Part shown: positions 7,921 to 16,155 of the stretch, one piece after another
How positions within the stretch are numbered: position 1 is the first letter of the stretch
Layout of the letters: each line of letters opens with the position of its first letter
Assembly (NCBI GenBank): GCA_052139695.1
Contig: JBKQWF010000139.1
Span: 1 to 24,635, forward strand
Direction: 5' to 3'
Origin: PLGF01 sp052139695
GTDB taxonomy: Bacteria > Verrucomicrobiota > Verrucomicrobiia > Limisphaerales > Palsa-1400
DNA length: 24,635 nt
Notes under the pieces: model-generated
What the model was told of the DNA's origin: nothing
Database searches by the model: none
What the model saw: the letters and a program-made list of their open reading frames with translations, nothing else
Position numbers and translations under genes: made by a program

Positions 7921-9249
7921 TCAGCTTTTTTGCGGAACGTAGGGACCGATTTCCAGTCCCCTCATCATAAAATCCATTAACCGTTCCCACGTCTCGAAAT
8001 GCAGATAGGTGGTCAGGGCTTGGAGGTGCTCAAAGAAGGTGCGGCGCGGGCCGAGTTGGGCCCGGATGAGCCGGTAGCTTTCATCGGTCAGTTCCAGCAA
8101 GGTGTGCAGGCCAAAAGCCAGCAGGTTCATCGTCATGAGCAAACTGGCCAGATGCTTTTTGCCATGACCAAAGTTGTGCTCCAGATGATAGCCCTTGGTC
8201 TTGAGCACATTGTTGTTTTCGTTCTCGATCTTCCAACGCGCCCGCCCGGCGGCCACCCACCCGGCCACGTTGTCGGCGCTGATGTCCCAGTCGGTGATGA
8301 AGCTGTTGCGGTAAAGCACCAGCCCCTCGGCGCCGGTGATCGTCACCTCGCACCAGTTGACCTTGAGCGCGTCGTCGCTGTCGGTCAGGGGCACCCCGTG
8401 AGCCCAGCGATAGCAATGATGTTCCCAGCGGTTGGACGGGCCCTTGAGCCGCAGCTTGAGGGTGTGCAGAGCGCGCTCCGGTTCCAATGCCTCCACCCAC
8501 TGGCTCAGGTAAACATGGGAGGTGGGCTTGCAGGTGAACAAGAAGTGATAGCCGTGCAGCAGCACTTGTCGGCAAAAAGGTTGATGAGCGTAGAGGTCAT
8601 CACCCAGCACCGTGTCATTGCCGGTGGAGTAGCGCGCGGCGTGGGCGGCCAACCAGCGCTTGGCGGCGTTAATCTCGCAATCCTGTTTGCATTGCCCGTC
8701 CTGTGGGGTGATGAACTCCGGGCGCAGCGGCACGACCTGGCGGTGGCCGGGGCTGACGATGACCGGAGTGATGGCACTGTGGAAATGGGTGGTCTGGCCC
8801 CCGGCGTGCCGGATGCAGGAACAGTTGGGACAATGGATGTGGTTGGATTGGGAGGAGAAATACCAAGTGGCATCCAAGGCGATGAGGCGGGTGTGGCCAA
8901 CCGCGCGCATCGCCTCCAGCAGACCCACTTGCGCAAAGGCCTGCTGGAGTTCGTCAAAAAGACTGAACAACTCCGAGGGCGCGACCGGGTCGAGCGTCTG
9001 TCGAAGATGGTTGTCGGTAGGGATGCGCTCAACCTGAAAGAGGGAGCGGGCGTTATGGCGGCCGCGCGCCTGTTCCATATGGCGCTGGAAGCTCAGGAAC
9101 GAGGGGCATTGGGTGAAAAAGACCGCGAAGGCCGACAGAACAAAGTCGGCCATCTCGAAGAGACGGTTGGGGCCGGTGCGCCGGTCCGGCAGTCCGGCGG
9201 CGACCGTGCGAAAGCGTTCGATGAGTCGATCGAAGCGGTGCGCGTTCAT
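7921..9249 (-). CDS. DDE transposase of the IS4-like element
   Basis: This protein of about 442 residues is encoded inside the perfect terminal repeats. The likely catalytic acids, numbered from an upstream TTG two codons earlier, are Asp128 in LIALDATWYF, Asp219/220 in TVLGDDLYAH and Glu344 in RARWKIENENNNVLK, with a YREK-like surrounding of Arg and Lys. A Cys-rich insert HCPNCSC (141-147) lies shortly after the first Asp. The C-terminal segment HNFGHGKKHLASLLMTMNLL is characteristic of this transposase group. I prefer the ATG at 9249 to the TTG at 9255. The gene appears intact, so the element may be active. Exact IS family is uncertain. Confidence 0.88.
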   Translation of the reverse strand: MNAHRFDRLIERFRTVAAGLPDRRTGPNRLFEMADFVLSAFAVFFTQCPSFLSFQRHMEQARGRHNARSLFQVERIPTDNHLRQTLDPVAPSELFSLFDELQQAFAQVGLLEAMRAVGHTRLIALDATWYFSSQSNHIHCPNCSCIRHAGGQTTHFHSAITPVIVSPGHRQVVPLRPEFITPQDGQCKQDCEINAAKRWLAAHAARYSTGNDTVLGDDLYAHQPFCRQVLLHGYHFLFTCKPTSHVYLSQWVEALEPERALHTLKLRLKGPSNRWEHHCYRWAHGVPLTDSDDALKVNWCEVTITGAEGLVLYRNSFITDWDISADNVAGWVAAGRARWKIENENNNVLKTKGYHLEHNFGHGKKHLASLLMTMNLLAFGLHTLLELTDESYRLIRAQLGPRRTFFEHLQALTTYLHFETWERLMDFMMRGLEIGPYVPQKS

Positions 9250-9393
9250 CCGCAAAAGAAATGCAGGTACGGCCCTAAAAGTACAAGTTACAATGGTGTT
9301 ACGAGAGGTAACAATCAGGTGAACTCTCGCCGTCGGTTCCCACCAGCCTCCTCGTCACGGTCGCTCGCGTCTCTCCGCAGTTTAGCCGAAAAC

Positions 9394-9410
9394 CAAAATG
9401 AGAATTGCTG
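9394..9410 (-). repeat. Right terminal inverted repeat of the IS4-like element
   Basis: CAAAATGAGAATTGCTG is the exact reverse complement of 7762-7778. Confidence 0.93.
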
Positions 9411-9419
9411 ATGAATTTG
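9411..9419 (+). repeat. 9-bp target site duplication, right copy
   Basis: ATGAATTTG matches 7753-7761 and immediately follows the right terminal repeat. Confidence 0.93.
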
Positions 9420-9626
9420 GCTTTGTTCCCAGCACCTTCGCGTTAATCCAGGACGAGGGGTTGGACGGAGAGCGTCTAGTCCGTGAACGTGACCAATCGG
9501 AACACGCCCCAGCCATGCGGAGAAGGTGCAGGCCAGTCTGTTCACCTCAACATCAGTTCCAAACGCAAAGCCGCGCTGACGAAACTCCGTATCGTCACCC
9601 CTGTCCTTTCCAATCGGCGCAACCAA

Positions 9627-10274
9627 ATGAATACTCAATCACTCATCCCAAACAATCCGCTCGATCAAAAAACAACGAAAGACTTGCTGGTCGAGTTGGT
9701 AGGGGTCTCCGCAGCGGACGCACTATGGCGAACATTCGGCTCTCTGGCAGAAATGGCCAAAGGCACCGAAACCGAAATCTCGCTATTGGCCAACATTAAT
9801 ATTCGGAGGGCCAGGCTGGTCAAAGCAGCATTTCTGCTCGCGCAAAAACTCGCCCATGACCGCCAACCCGAACGCCCATTGCTCGACACACCTGAAAAAG
9901 TTGCCGACCTGTTGCGCGAAGAAAATCGTGCCTACCGAGTTGAGTGTTTTCAGCTTGCGATGCTCGACACGAGACGCAGACTGATACGCGTCGTCATTAT
10001 CTCCCAGGGCACGCTCGACACTTTGCTCGTTCATCCGAGAGAAGTCTTTAGACATGCTATTATCTTATCGGCAGCCGCAGTTATTCTTATCCACAATCAC
10101 CCAAGCTCGGACCCGACGCCAAGTCAAGCAGATATTACTATCACACGCGACCTCATCCGGGCGGGGCAGTTAATGAAAATCGAGGTTCTTGACCATGTAA
10201 TTTTAGGGGGCAGCACCACTGAACGTCCAAAGGATTACGTGTCGCTCCGCGAACTTGGCTTTTTTCAGTCCTAA
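9627..10274 (+). CDS. RadC-like JAB-domain protein
   Basis: This 215-residue protein has the RadC/MPN+ (JAMM) metallopeptidase-like fold. The zinc-binding signature HNHPSSDPTPSQAD is complete (His156, His158, Asp169), and Glu106 in RVECFQLAMLD is a plausible catalytic glutamate. The N-terminus (about 20-75) resembles the helix-hairpin-helix region of RadC, including VGVSAADAL and LANINIRRARLVKAAFLLAQ. The ATG at 9627 is chosen because the conserved domain starts soon after and a longer in-frame extension to 9483 reads through non-conserved sequence of the preceding broken gene. RadC-like proteins are common on mobile islands; their cellular role is still unclear. It heads a three-gene run with the next two small genes. 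Confidence 0.88.
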   Translation: MNTQSLIPNNPLDQKTTKDLLVELVGVSAADALWRTFGSLAEMAKGTETEISLLANINIRRARLVKAAFLLAQKLAHDRQPERPLLDTPEKVADLLREENRAYRVECFQLAMLDTRRRLIRVVIISQGTLDTLLVHPREVFRHAIILSAAAVILIHNHPSSDPTPSQADITITRDLIRAGQLMKIEVLDHVILGGSTTERPKDYVSLRELGFFQS

Positions 10275-10287
10275 TAATGAACACAAT

Positions 10288-10566
10288 ATGAAAACGACAA
10301 CCGACAAAAATGAGAACACCCCGCCAACTCATATTGCGCGAGCGGGTGCAGTTCAAGCAAGTGTCTGGGAAAGGGACACCGAAAATGGCGTGCAATATAA
10401 AGTGACGATCACCAAATTATTTAAGCAAGATACGGGTTGGCAGCGCCGGAGAACATTTTTCGCGAGCGAACTCGCTCCGGTAATCGAGGCTGCCAGCAAG
10501 GCCCAACAATGGATTGAGTACCGCGAACGTCAACTGCAATTCCCACCGGAAGCAACACAACCATGA
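10288..10566 (+). CDS. Conserved small protein of the radC module (ASVWE motif)
   Basis: This 92-residue protein contains AGAVQASVWERD followed by VQYKVTITKLFKQDTGWQRRRTF, then a helix ending in AAQQ-like KAQQWIEYRER. From memory, small proteins with a 'xASVWEN...F.VTF.R.Y.D..GW......F...DL' pattern occur next to radC or phage/plasmid-like genes in Verrucomicrobia and Planctomycetes. No function is assigned. The ATG at 10288 is chosen, 13 bases after the radC-like stop; an upstream in-frame GTG/TTG-type start at 10255 would overlap that gene. The stop overlaps the next start (ATGA), implying coupled translation. Confidence 0.7.
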   Translation: MKTTTDKNENTPPTHIARAGAVQASVWERDTENGVQYKVTITKLFKQDTGWQRRRTFFASELAPVIEAASKAQQWIEYRERQLQFPPEATQP

Positions 10567-10745
10567 TCAACGAGGACGACGGAATCGTTTTGGAAATGTC
10601 GCCAACCCTAAAGCGGACTGTGGCGGAACTCACGAAAACCGGCATGGAGGTGATTGATGCTGTGCGGCACTTGGCATACACACGACCGGAACTTTTCACG
10701 ACACCAGCGGATGAATTAACCAAGATGCTGGCGACTTGGGATTAG
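10563..10745 (+). CDS. Small protein of unknown function, last gene of the radC operon
   Basis: This 60-residue protein is mostly helical and acidic (LKRTVAELTKTGMEVIDAVRH, then TTPADELTKMLATWD). Its ATG overlaps the TGA of the preceding gene in the form ATGA, and a strong terminator follows about 80 bases after its stop. The coupling and the terminator support it as a real gene despite its size. I do not recognise the family. Confidence 0.6.
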   Translation: MINEDDGIVLEMSPTLKRTVAELTKTGMEVIDAVRHLAYTRPELFTTPADELTKMLATWD

Positions 10746-10822
10746 CCGCTTCGCATTCGATGCGGCAACACTACCGGGCTCCGCAGGAGTGCGACCCGCG
10801 AACGGGGCCTGATAGCAGGACC
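10746..10822 (+). ncRNA. Possible structured RNA leader of the terminator (weak)
   Basis: Between the last radC-operon gene and the terminator the sequence can form several nested helices: CGCAT/ATGCG around TCG, CTCC/GGAG around GCA, and a longer pairing of CTA plus GGCTCC with GGGGCC plus TAG. It may be just a 3' UTR, or a small RNA released by processing. No known RNA family is recognised. Confidence 0.25.
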
Positions 10823-10859
10823 GAGGGCCGGGCGGCGCGAGCTTTCCGGCCCTCTTTTT
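10823..10859 (+). terminator. Rho-independent terminator of the radC operon
   Basis: A 9-bp perfect stem GAGGGCCGG (10823-10831) and CCGGCCCTC (10846-10854) with a 14-base loop is followed directly by TTTTTCTTTC. Confidence 0.9.
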
Positions 10860-10984
10860 CTTTCGGCGGCGCGGCTATGTTCCACGAAGCGCTCTTTGAG
10901 ATGTTAGATTGTGCCCAAGGGCATGGAATGGAACTCTGCCAGCGTCCGTTGAGGCGGGAGTTTGGAATCGGCCCGACTTCGAAC

Positions 10985-12592
10985 TCAGTGTTTGGGAAAA
11001 GTGGCGATGGATTTTCTGACATAGAGCAGATTGTCGGCGTCCATATATATCAAGAGGTATTCGGTATTGATCAAATCACGGAAGGGGCGGGGTTTGCTGT
11101 CGTTTTTTAGTAGAATCAGCTCCGGCTTGGACGACACCAGGTCCTCGGTCAGCCGGGCATCGGTCATTTCCCCCGACCAATAGCGTTTCGCGGCGAGCAC
11201 TCCCAAGTCAGGCGGCAGCGGGATGCCGGAATGGAATGAATACACCGGCTCTTCCGCGTAAAGCCAACGCGATTGCGCCTTGTATCGCTCCATTTCCTTG
11301 AGGAAAAGGGAAGTGTAGGTCTGCGGGGAGTGGCGCACCACCTGGACCTCCAAATAAAGCCGCTCTACCATCCACGCTCCGGCACACAGCGCATACAGGG
11401 CCAAAAACCCACGCCAAAACCTTCCCTGCGGCCAGTGTGCCTTTTTCCAGACAGCGTCGATACCGATGGCCGCACACCAACACAAGGGGATAGCTGTATG
11501 GACGTAATAATAATTCCACCAAGGCCGGTGAAAGCCGAAGACCGCCAAGTTGTAGGCTAGCCATATCAGCGGAATCGCCCCTGCAACCGTTCTTGGCGCT
11601 TGCCGTGCCCAAACTACAATTCCCAGCGCAGCCGGAATAGTGAGGTCCCAATTCCGCAGCAGGGCTGCCCAATCGAAGGGATGATCATTGGGAGAGCCGT
11701 AGCTGAGGGATTTCATCCCTCCAAAGTGCGATTCCCATGACTGCCTGAAATGCGCCAGATATGCACCATGACTGGCTACCAAGTCCGTCGCAACCATGCT
11801 CGCCACCAATGAGAGTGCCATGAAAAGCAGACAATAAGTAACATTTCGTGGAGCGGATGGTTCCTGCCGCCGATTGACCCGGACCAGCAACGCTGCCAAC
11901 GGCAACATGACGAAACTGATGAGCTTCATTTCGACCGCGACTCCAAACAAAACGCCTGCCACGATCTCCGCTACCGGCCATCTGCTTCGATTCCCCAAAG
12001 CCAGAACGCCTAATGCCGCGATAGTTGGCGCCAGGGCGGGAATTTCCAACATGCAGGACGATCCAAGGAGCAGGAAACCGGGAGAGGCGATTAACAAAAC
12101 TGTTGCAATCGTGGCTACGCGCCTGCCGTTCACACGCCAAAAAAGGACGAAAACGGATGCAAGGAGGAGCATGGCGAAGCCACTCGTAACCAAACGCGGG
12201 CCGAGCATACTTGAGGGGAAATGACGCAAGACTTCAGTCAGCAAAAAGGTATGCAGTGGCGGCTGATCGTTCCATATCTCCGTGTAGAGTTTGCAGCCTT
12301 TAATTAACAGTGTTGCTTTTGCGACCTCAAACCCCTCATCGGCTCCGATCAGGATAGCCGTCCGAAGCGGAAGGAGGGCTTGTAAGACAACGAAGATCGC
12401 AATCGCCGCAAACATAATCGCACCGTTCTTCGAATCGAACGGCGGAGAGTCTCCCGAGCCTCCCTTAGACTTCAGCGCCATTGACTTTGCGACTAAGTCC
12501 GATGCCTTTGCATGTGACTGCCATTTCCGTTGCAATGCCGAAAAGTTACCATAACCCCACCGCAAGACAATTATTTTTTCTACTTCTTTCAC
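10985..12592 (-). CDS. GT-C type membrane glycosyltransferase-like protein (PMT/ArnT-like)
   Basis: This 535-residue multi-spanning membrane protein has about ten hydrophobic segments between residues 58 and 420. The first periplasmic loop carries the acidic pair Asp85-Glu86 (GADEGFEVAKATLLIKG) followed by YTEIWNDQPPLHTFLL, the layout expected of lipid-linked-sugar glycosyltransferases of the PMT/ArnT (GT39/GT83) superfamily, which move sugars from polyprenyl carriers onto proteins or lipids. A soluble C-terminal region follows (about 430-535). The GTG at 12592 gives the longest frame, but no ribosome-binding site is visible and the first 55 residues are not family-like, so a later start (for example Met38) is possible. 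It diverges from the exported-protein operon, suggesting but not proving that those proteins are substrates. Confidence 0.7.
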   Translation of the reverse strand: MKEVEKIIVLRWGYGNFSALQRKWQSHAKASDLVAKSMALKSKGGSGDSPPFDSKNGAIMFAAIAIFVVLQALLPLRTAILIGADEGFEVAKATLLIKGCKLYTEIWNDQPPLHTFLLTEVLRHFPSSMLGPRLVTSGFAMLLLASVFVLFWRVNGRRVATIATVLLIASPGFLLLGSSCMLEIPALAPTIAALGVLALGNRSRWPVAEIVAGVLFGVAVEMKLISFVMLPLAALLVRVNRRQEPSAPRNVTYCLLFMALSLVASMVATDLVASHGAYLAHFRQSWESHFGGMKSLSYGSPNDHPFDWAALLRNWDLTIPAALGIVVWARQAPRTVAGAIPLIWLAYNLAVFGFHRPWWNYYYVHTAIPLCWCAAIGIDAVWKKAHWPQGRFWRGFLALYALCAGAWMVERLYLEVQVVRHSPQTYTSLFLKEMERYKAQSRWLYAEEPVYSFHSGIPLPPDLGVLAAKRYWSGEMTDARLTEDLVSSKPELILLKNDSKPRPFRDLINTEYLLIYMDADNLLYVRKSIATFPKH

Positions 12593-12600
12593 AAAAACGC

Positions 12601-12629
12601 TTGACCAATATTAATTCTTCGTTTATGTT
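12601..12629 (+). promoter_or_regulatory. Sigma-70-type promoter of the exported-protein operon
   Basis: TTGACC (12601-12606), a 17-bp spacer and TATGTT (12624-12629) form a good promoter match. A ribosome-binding site GGAGGA (12645-12650) follows, three bases before a TTG at 12654. Confidence 0.65.
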
Positions 12630-12653
12630 AGTCTCACTGAAATTGGAGGAGCC

Positions 12654-13076
12654 TTGAGAGCATCTATCAGGCTTGAGACTTTTCTGCTACAGAAAACAAG
12701 AGGTGTGAATATGCGGCCATATTATCCGCCAGGGCAAGATGGGGCTGGCTCAATCGGCAAAGATGGTGTTTTCTTTCGGGGAACCACCTCGACGCTGTTC
12801 AATGTATCCTTCACCTTTCTCAAAACTATGAAGATGCAAGCATTGTTTACTCTGAAAATCAATTGTTTGGCAGGCTGCTTGGCCGTTGCGGTTGTGAACG
12901 GCACGTGTTATGCTCAACAGCATGGAGCCCAGTTATGCTCAACAGCATGGAGCCCAATCTGCGGCGGGCATAGTGGGCAACTACTCCGTTACGCAAACGG
13001 GTCCAGATTCGCGCATCTGGGGCAACTTTGCCGGCCAAACCGTGACCGAAATTTCCACGGGCATGAATTTTCTTGA
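12654..13076 (+). pseudogene. Signal-peptide-bearing 5' part of the large exported protein, shifted out of frame
   Basis: From the TTG at 12654 (behind GGAGGA), the ATG at 12711 or the ATG at 12828, this frame encodes a typical signal peptide: MKMQALFTLKI, a hydrophobic core CLAGCLAVAVV, and a likely cleavage site CYA before QQHGAQ. It then runs into the second copy of a 25-bp tandem repeat in the wrong frame and ends at 13076 in sequence without protein-like character. Removing one repeat unit would join it to the 1079-codon frame as CYAQQHGAQSAAGIVG. As it stands, the product would be a short exported peptide. Which of the three starts is used is uncertain. Confidence 0.7.
12907..12956 (+). 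repeat. Perfect 25-bp tandem duplication that shifts the reading frame
   Basis: Two identical 25-base units, 12907-12931 and 12932-12956, lie head to tail, beginning GTTATGCTCAAC and ending GCATGGAGCCCA. The bases flanking the pair do not continue the match. Because 25 is not a multiple of three, the second copy moves the downstream body of the large protein out of frame with its signal peptide. Confidence 0.95.
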
Positions 13077-16000
13077 TGCAACGACGCAGCAGTGGTCAAA
13101 GAGCGATGCAAGCTTTGTCGTGGCGCCTGATGGCAGCGCTTTTACCGCCCAAAGAATGCAGCACAAGGTTACGATAGACGCAAACCTGAACGCCGCCGAG
13201 GGCGGCGCTGTCACGGCCGTCACCCCAGACGGCATAACACTGAATTCAACGCCTGTGGCAATAGTTCTATACGATTCCGCCAGCGGGAAATCCGTAACCG
13301 TCGCTTCATTGACAAATAGCGTGGGCGTGCTCCTTGATCCTCAGCACATCATTTATAAGGGTGCGTTGGTTGGCGATTTATTGCAGGCCGACGTCCTTTA
13401 CACCTTGCCGGACTGCGGCTCCTTCCACCAAGACGTGCTCATCTCCAAGTTTAACGGGCCGCTTGACCCGACCATCTGGGGTTTTTCAGCTAGTGCGACG
13501 AACACGATTCAGATCAAGTTTCTCACTGAATTCTATGGCGATGTTCCAGCCCCGCAGCGCGTCATGCTCCCCATTTATATTGAACAGGACCCTGCCCAGC
13601 GCGCGGTCATGGCCAGCCCAGACATCATTGATTATACTATCGCCTTTGGAGATCATTATATCTTCGGGCCTGGGCGTGCTTATGTTGCACCGGCGAATTT
13701 ACAGCCACAGACCGGCGGGGGCTTGCCTAGAAATGGCGTACGGGTGGCCAAGGATTTTATTTCAACAGGGCAGCCCGCCCGCTCCTTCCTTGTTGAATCG
13801 GTGCCGTATTCTTGGCTACAAACCGGCTTGCAGAATTTGCCACCGACTCAGACCAGTGCGCGCGGGCCGCTGCCAGGTGAACAGAGGACGAAGGTAGCCA
13901 CCGTCCGAAGGCAGCGCTCATCCGGAGCGTTGGCGGTCGCGAACTCGCAGCCATATGATTCCGTTCCGAGAGCAGGCCAAGGCTCCCATCCTGCCTCCAT
14001 TGCGACCAAAGCCACCGGTGCAATGCTCGCCGAATTGACAAAGGGAAATGCCCGTGTCGTTATGGACTATGTCATAACAATCAACTCGATGAACGAGCCC
14101 ACCACATACACTAACGGCAACACTTATTTCGTGGACGGGCCGGTTTACGTCAATAACGCAACCGTACAAGCGGGGGCTGTGTTCAAGTACCCGACGCCCG
14201 CCGTTGGCACCCTCGACATCGGCAGCACTCTGACCGTAACTAGCGGCAGCGGAAGTTACGGGTATTTCACCGCGGGTGACGATGACAGTCTGGGGCAAAC
14301 GCTCAACGGCATCTGGTCCGGTTATACCGGCAACACGACCGGCAAATATTACGGCAACCCAGCTTTGCAATTGGAGATGTGGGGATCCGAGGCGCTGAGC
14401 AGCCTCTCGTTTTATTACGCGCAAGTTGCCGTTGACCTGAACATCGATGGGTCTCCCGCTATCGCGCAGGTTTCCAACTCGGCCTTTAAAAACTGCGTTC
14501 AGGGAATTCTTATTACGGGAAGCGGCGGCGATTCCGGCATCTGGGTAGGAGTTTCAAATTGCCAAATGCAAAACGTGCAATTTCCAATTAATTCTGGTTC
14601 TGAAACCATAACGGGGGGCGTTACGAACTCCGCGTTCACCGCCTGCACGCAGGTAATCACGAACAATCAACACGCCTCCGCCTCCTCCTGGTCTTTCGTT
14701 GGCTGCACATATTCGAACGTGGTTCTCTTAACCTCCAGTAACGGGCCCGTAGCTGCGACCTCTTCGGGCGTTCATCTGTTCGGCATTACTAATGGCCAAG
14801 TCTTAACAGGCGTGGTTTCGCTCCCAATAATGTACGGCAACACAGATCCGTCCGCAAACTTCACAGGGCTTACTCTCATGGACAATAATGCGCTTGCGCC
14901 GGAAACGGGGGCCTACTTCGCAACAAGCGGCGGGCCCGGCAACTATTGGTATGGAGCATGGGACACGACACAACTTGCCAACGGCACATACACAGTCTAT
15001 GCCACGGCAGCCTACGACGACGGAACCGTCGTGAATGACAATTTGATTGCCGTTAATGTCTACAACACACTTTCTTTTCCCAACCAATGGAACTTTTCGG
15101 GTAACTATATATATGTCGGCGCCCAAACTCCTTATACGGACGGAAATGGGATCTGGTACCTTTACCTCTACGGCGGCCTCAACGGCGGGCCCAACACAAA
15201 TTATATCGGCTATATTGACGGACCCATCTCCACCAACGGTTACTTCGCGGCACAAGGCGAGCCATTCTCGCTTCAGGGTTTTAATTTTACTAATCAATGG
15301 AACTACTCGAGCTATTCTCTTGTTTATTACACGGATAGCGCACATCCAATTCCACAAGGTTATGCAAGAACAACCCTTATCGAAGATCCAGGATGGGGGG
15401 CCCAGCCGAGCACTTCAACGACGACAGGAATGGAGATGTTCAAGCCGGCACAAACGGGTGCGCTGCAGGAAGAGTTGGAAATGCTCCAATACGTCGGTGG
15501 AGTGGTTCATCAATTTCACGAGGATGATTTAGGGCAGATACCAACGTACTGGCCGATTTACCAGGTAGGAAATGCGCCCACTCCTTATTGGACAAATTTA
15601 GGCTGCGATCTGTTGAACGGTGGGATGGCCGACACCCCTTGCCGTTACTTCACATGGTGGGGACACGGTTCCCCAACTGCAATTGGCCAAGGCGTTATAC
15701 TAAGGGTTACGGATGTCTCTGGAGCATTAGTTAATAATGCCACAACGAACACTCATCCGTACCGCTTTGTCTTTCTTGATGGCTGCATCGCGGCGCGGGC
15801 CTCCGGTGTGTCGGGTAAGCTTTTTGGAACTCCATCCCAATGGCCTGCGGCGTTCGGAATTCCGTCGATGACAGGGTGGACATCGGCGAATTTCGCGAAG
15901 TCCGGTTTGCCGCCCCGCGCTTTTATTGGATGGGTCTCTGACATTCAAATTGGTGTGAACAATGAAGGACTTATGACTCCTGGCCATGATGTGCTCATCA

Positions 16001-16149
16001 AGACATTCTGGAGTTCCTGGTCTAATCCTGGTACTACATTACAGCAAGCGCTTGCTGCCGCTTATAACGCGTGCCAAGCGCAAAGCTTTTCGTCCGCAAC
16101 GAATGGAATGGTGCTGTATGGCGCAAGTGATCTGCTGATAACACAATAA
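12910..16149 (+). CDS. Large beta-helix-like protein with a C-terminal clan CD peptidase-like His/Cys pair
   Basis: This is a 1079-codon frame rich in Asn, Thr, Ser and Gly, as in secreted or surface beta-structured proteins. The N-terminal third resembles a generic beta-sandwich exoprotein. Residues about 440-570 (repeated 'SNSAFKNCVQGILITGSGG'-like turns) suggest a parallel beta-helix, and an Ig-like region may follow (about 600-690). Near the C-terminus, YFTWWGHGSP (His919) and, 40 residues later, YRFVFLDGC (Cys959) fit the hydrophobic-HG and hydrophobic-DxC signature of clan CD cysteine peptidases (caspase, gingipain, CHAT), followed by GIPSMTGW and AFIGWVSDIQ. The present frame starts at an ATG inside the 25-bp repeat and lacks the signal peptide. 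The next gene starts six bases after the stop. Peptidase activity is an inference. Confidence 0.7.
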   Translation: MLNSMEPSYAQQHGAQSAAGIVGNYSVTQTGPDSRIWGNFAGQTVTEISTGMNFLDATTQQWSKSDASFVVAPDGSAFTAQRMQHKVTIDANLNAAEGGAVTAVTPDGITLNSTPVAIVLYDSASGKSVTVASLTNSVGVLLDPQHIIYKGALVGDLLQADVLYTLPDCGSFHQDVLISKFNGPLDPTIWGFSASATNTIQIKFLTEFYGDVPAPQRVMLPIYIEQDPAQRAVMASPDIIDYTIAFGDHYIFGPGRAYVAPANLQPQTGGGLPRNGVRVAKDFISTGQPARSFLVESVPYSWLQTGLQNLPPTQTSARGPLPGEQRTKVATVRRQRSSGALAVANSQPYDSVPRAGQGSHPASIATKATGAMLAELTKGNARVVMDYVITINSMNEPTTYTNGNTYFVDGPVYVNNATVQAGAVFKYPTPAVGTLDIGSTLTVTSGSGSYGYFTAGDDDSLGQTLNGIWSGYTGNTTGKYYGNPALQLEMWGSEALSSLSFYYAQVAVDLNIDGSPAIAQVSNSAFKNCVQGILITGSGGDSGIWVGVSNCQMQNVQFPINSGSETITGGVTNSAFTACTQVITNNQHASASSWSFVGCTYSNVVLLTSSNGPVAATSSGVHLFGITNGQVLTGVVSLPIMYGNTDPSANFTGLTLMDNNALAPETGAYFATSGGPGNYWYGAWDTTQLANGTYTVYATAAYDDGTVVNDNLIAVNVYNTLSFPNQWNFSGNYIYVGAQTPYTDGNGIWYLYLYGGLNGGPNTNYIGYIDGPISTNGYFAAQGEPFSLQGFNFTNQWNYSSYSLVYYTDSAHPIPQGYARTTLIEDPGWGAQPSTSTTTGMEMFKPAQTGALQEELEMLQYVGGVVHQFHEDDLGQIPTYWPIYQVGNAPTPYWTNLGCDLLNGGMADTPCRYFTWWGHGSPTAIGQGVILRVTDVSGALVNNATTNTHPYRFVFLDGCIAARASGVSGKLFGTPSQWPAAFGIPSMTGWTSANFAKSGLPPRAFIGWVSDIQIGVNNEGLMTPGHDVLIKTFWSSWSNPGTTLQQALAAAYNACQAQSFSSATNGMVLYGASDLLITQ

Positions 16150-16155
16150 ACTCGA

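Larger units (their letters stand above)
7762..9410 (-). mobile_element. Complete insertion sequence, 1649 bp, IS4-superfamily-like
   Basis: The ends are a perfect 17-bp inverted repeat: CAGCAATTCTCATTTTG at 7762-7778 and its complement at 9394-9410. Both are flanked by the 9-bp direct repeat ATGAATTTG. The element carries one transposase on the minus strand and a terminator at its left end. A 9-bp duplication is what IS10/IS50-type members of the IS4 family make, which fits the DDE transposase, but I cannot fix the exact family without a search. Perfect ends and target duplication suggest a fairly recent insertion. Confidence 0.93.
7719..9579 (+). pseudogene. Small gene upstream of radC, interrupted by an insertion sequence
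   Basis: A strong ribosome-binding site GAGGAGG (7708-7714) precedes the ATG at 7719. The frame encodes MKRNRRLPIPQHEF and is then entered by the insertion sequence at 7762. Removing the IS and one copy of its 9-bp target duplication joins the frame exactly to GFVPSTFALIQDEGLDGERL on the right side (from 9420). The frame then needs a shift at about 9510-9516 to reach VQASLFTSTSVPNAKPR and a TGA at 9577-9579. The reconstructed product is about 66 residues. From memory, short proteins with similar FxLxQDxxxDGER and QASLF motifs occur next to radC-like genes in related bacteria. Function is unknown. Both the IS and the apparent frameshift make the present copy inactive. Confidence 0.65.

Noticed and set aside
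7999..9411. Long plus-strand frame of 470 codons opposite the IS4-like transposase
   Set aside because: It is the antisense shadow of the high-G+C transposase, which has clear catalytic motifs and its own terminator.
10871..11110. Plus-strand frame MFHEALFEMLDCAQ... after the radC terminator
   Set aside because: It has no ribosome-binding site, overlaps the end of the glycosyltransferase-like gene on the other strand, and shows no recognisable motif.
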